Origin: Spirochaetia bacterium
GTDB lineage: Bacteria; Spirochaetota; Spirochaetia; JABMQR01
Assembly (NCBI GenBank): GCA_016784705.1
Contig: JADHUD010000024.1
Coordinates: 1 to 14,855, forward strand
Length of the DNA stretch: 14,855 nucleotides
Direction of reading: 5' to 3'
The translations under genes and the position numbers were made by a program. Positions within the stretch are counted from its first letter, which is position 1; every line of letters begins with the position of its first letter. This document shows, one piece after another, positions 13,425 to 14,855 of the stretch. Under the pieces are notes generated by a model that ran no database searches, was not told the origin of the DNA, and saw nothing but the letters and a program-made list of their open reading frames with translations.

Positions 13425-14726
13425 TCAGCCTTGAGAATCATCTGAAGGGCTGGTTTGCAGATTGATTTTTATCTCTTTAAGCATTGCCAGAATTTGCGTG
13501 AGATGAAGCCGGTTTTTACGGGGTGAATCTCCGCGTGCATAACTATCAATCAAATTCCTGTAAGTGAGTTCCCACTCATCTGTTACGGCAGACATCAAGT
13601 GCCTGCGAATTTCCTGTTTTGTTCCATCAATATATTTCTGATAGAGATCAGCATCATTCAGAATCTCTAAAACAGCATCTGCCATGCTTGAATAGTCATT
13701 TTTTGGGAGGATTCTCCCGTTCACACCATCGATGATCAGATCGGGAATTCCACGAACATTGAATCCGACACAGGGAATACCGTTGGCCTGAGCTTCCAGC
13801 ATAGTCATAGGTTGATTCTCTGTGAGCGATGAAGTTGCAAAAAGCTCACAAGCACCAAATAAACCGCTCTTAACCAATGTATCATGCGGAATCCCGCCAG
13901 TGAAAATTATATGGGAACCAGCTGGATCGCTCTTTGCAAAATCTCTCAGCTCCTTCAGCTGCGGTCCATCACCCACAATGAGCAGCTTTGCCTCCGGCAG
14001 TTTTCTATGAATAATAAAGAAACATTTCAGTAAGATTTTGATATTTTTATCCTGGGATATTCTGCCGAAGTAGAGGATGGTTTTTCCCGTCAATGCATAC
14101 CTCTTTTTAAACTGTTCAGCCTTGGAATTGTCAAATATTGCCGGATCAATGCCATTTGAGATGACTTTGATATCAGCGGTACTGCCGTTTCGGAGCATCT
14201 CGTGTTTTGTGGATTGTGCCGGGGCTGTATTCAAATCGGCAGCATTATAGTAGAGATTCGAGTATTGCCAGACACTCTCTTCTTTCACAGCAAAGAATTT
14301 CCCTCTGATAAAGTGCCGATAGTTGGAGGGATCAGAGATAAAAGTATGAAAAGTTCCAATGACCGGGATTCCTAATGTCCGTGCAACATTGATGCCGACG
14401 AAAGAGACAAAAAAGGGTGTCGCAAAATGAATTAATTCGATATTTTCCTTTCTGCAAATCTCCCGGATACGCAGACTGTAAGGGGACGACCATTTGAAAT
14501 CTTTATAAAAACGAGCTGGGATGGAGGCTATATATTCGACCCTGATCCCTTTATAGCTGTAGGTTCGATTCTTTTTTGATGCAGCAGTGACGATAAGGAC
14601 CGAGTGTCCGCGGTCAACAAGATTTTCAGCAAGATTAAGGACAGCAGTAACCACTCCGCTGATCATAGGGAGAAAAGAGTCTGTGAAAATAGCTATATGC
14701 AAAGGCGGGTCTTTTATAGGATTCAT
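13425..14726 (-). CDS. GT4-family glycosyltransferase, resembling diacylglycerol alpha-glycosyltransferases, 433 aa
   Basis: A retaining GT-B glycosyltransferase. The N-terminal acceptor domain begins HIAIFTDSFLPMISGV (10-25) and contains IGTFHTF (123-129). The donor-binding domain starts near residue 215 with TILYFGRISQDKN, then AKLLIVGDGP (246-255), and has the EX7E motif with E303 and E311 (TENQPMTMLEA) followed by GIPCVGF. The overall pattern, especially TDSFLP and the FHT stretch, resembles the branch containing 1,2-diacylglycerol alpha-glucosyltransferases, so a membrane glycolipid role at the inner membrane face is likely; mannosyltransferases share the same features. A basic helix-rich tail (about 400-425) may bind membrane. 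No Shine-Dalgarno sequence precedes the ATG, and a TATAAT box ends only seven bases upstream. It appears to head an operon with the esterase. Confidence 0.85.
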   Translation of the reverse strand: MNPIKDPPLHIAIFTDSFLPMISGVVTAVLNLAENLVDRGHSVLIVTAASKKNRTYSYKGIRVEYIASIPARFYKDFKWSSPYSLRIREICRKENIELIHFATPFFVSFVGINVARTLGIPVIGTFHTFISDPSNYRHFIRGKFFAVKEESVWQYSNLYYNAADLNTAPAQSTKHEMLRNGSTADIKVISNGIDPAIFDNSKAEQFKKRYALTGKTILYFGRISQDKNIKILLKCFFIIHRKLPEAKLLIVGDGPQLKELRDFAKSDPAGSHIIFTGGIPHDTLVKSGLFGACELFATSSLTENQPMTMLEAQANGIPCVGFNVRGIPDLIIDGVNGRILPKNDYSSMADAVLEILNDADLYQKYIDGTKQEIRRHLMSAVTDEWELTYRNLIDSYARGDSPRKNRLHLTQILAMLKEIKINLQTSPSDDSQG

Positions 14727-14733
14727 ATTAGAG

Positions 14734-14762
14734 ATTATACAAAATTCTCATAAGAATGATAA
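14734..14762 (-). promoter_or_regulatory. Predicted glycosyltransferase promoter, possibly giving a leaderless mRNA
   Basis: On the minus strand a perfect -10 TATAAT (14734-14739) follows a -35-like TTATCA (14757-14762) at 17 bases. The -10 ends seven bases before the ATG at 14726, so transcription would begin at or next to the A of the start codon. This fits the absence of a ribosome-binding site. Confidence 0.55.
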
Positions 14763-14785
14763 GAAGTCGAGGTATCATTATCAAA

Positions 14786-14815
14786 ATTCCCGGAAGTTTC
14801 CCGAAAGTTTCCCGG
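14786..14815. repeat. 11-bp direct repeat array upstream of the glycosyltransferase promoter
   Basis: About 2.7 copies of an 11-base unit close to TTTCCCGAAAG occur back to back: ATTCCCGGAAG, TTTCCCGAAAG and TTTCCCGG. The period is close to one helical turn, and the array lies about 25-55 bases beyond the -35, where an activator could bind. The rest of 14763-14855 shows no gene. Confidence 0.6.
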
Positions 14816-14855
14816 TAATATGTACTGAAGATGCAGAGCAAATAACGTTAATGCT

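Noticed and set aside
1..14855. CRISPR array, transposon or phage element
   Set aside because: Only short local repeats (13-bp pair, 13-bp triple, 11-bp array) were found; no spacer-repeat pattern, transposase or terminal inverted repeats.

Overview
The window suggests a free-living, probably anaerobic or facultative bacterium of about 45% GC. A spirochaete is my best guess, from the mix of a long CBS/DRTGG-regulated family II pyrophosphatase, a diacylglycerol-type GT4 glycosyltransferase, a UroD-like/AGE catabolic cluster and a YkgJ cysteine-cluster protein. No rRNA or other taxonomic marker is present, so this is low confidence. I saw no tRNA, CRISPR array, insertion sequence or phage gene.

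Layout. (1) 1-360, plus strand: 3' end of a CPBP-family intramembrane protease. (2) 362-6215, minus strand: a tightly spaced series, read from 6215 downward: GntR/FCD regulator, UroD-like methyltransferase-fold protein, RnBP-type N-acylglucosamine 2-epimerase, a four-helix membrane protein, an NTF2-like protein, a short-chain dehydrogenase, and finally a decayed C-terminal two thirds of a CrtI/phytoene-desaturase-like FAD oxidoreductase. (3) 6216-6412: divergent promoters with three GTATAC-type elements in helical phase. (4) 6413-9823, plus strand: N-acetylneuraminate lyase (nanA), a Cys-type sulfatase without signal peptide, and a D-2-hydroxyacid dehydrogenase. (5) 9846-11480, minus strand: Mn-dependent inorganic pyrophosphatase. 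It is separated from a divergent YkgJ-type cysteine-cluster gene (11649-12533) by a promoter region holding three perfect 13-bp tandem repeats. (6) 12586-14726, minus strand: GT4 glycosyltransferase followed by an EstA/FrmB-like esterase, from a promoter so close to the start codon that the mRNA may be leaderless.

How it works together. The centre of the window (about 3.2-9.8 kb) reads as a sialic-acid catabolic locus. NanA would split a sialic acid to an N-acylmannosamine plus pyruvate, the RnBP-type epimerase would convert ManNAc to GlcNAc without prior phosphorylation, and the FCD regulator in the middle would control both arms. The unusual part is the accessory set: a cytoplasmic sulfatase, a UroD/MtaA-fold protein and a 2-hydroxyacid dehydrogenase lacking the canonical catalytic Glu. 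My hypothesis is that the locus deals with modified (sulfated and/or O-methylated) sialic acids. No transporter, sialidase, NanK or sulfatase-maturing enzyme lies within the window. The NTF2/SDR/membrane-protein/desaturase tail looks like a different pathway attached to the 3' end of the minus-strand operon and now eroding.
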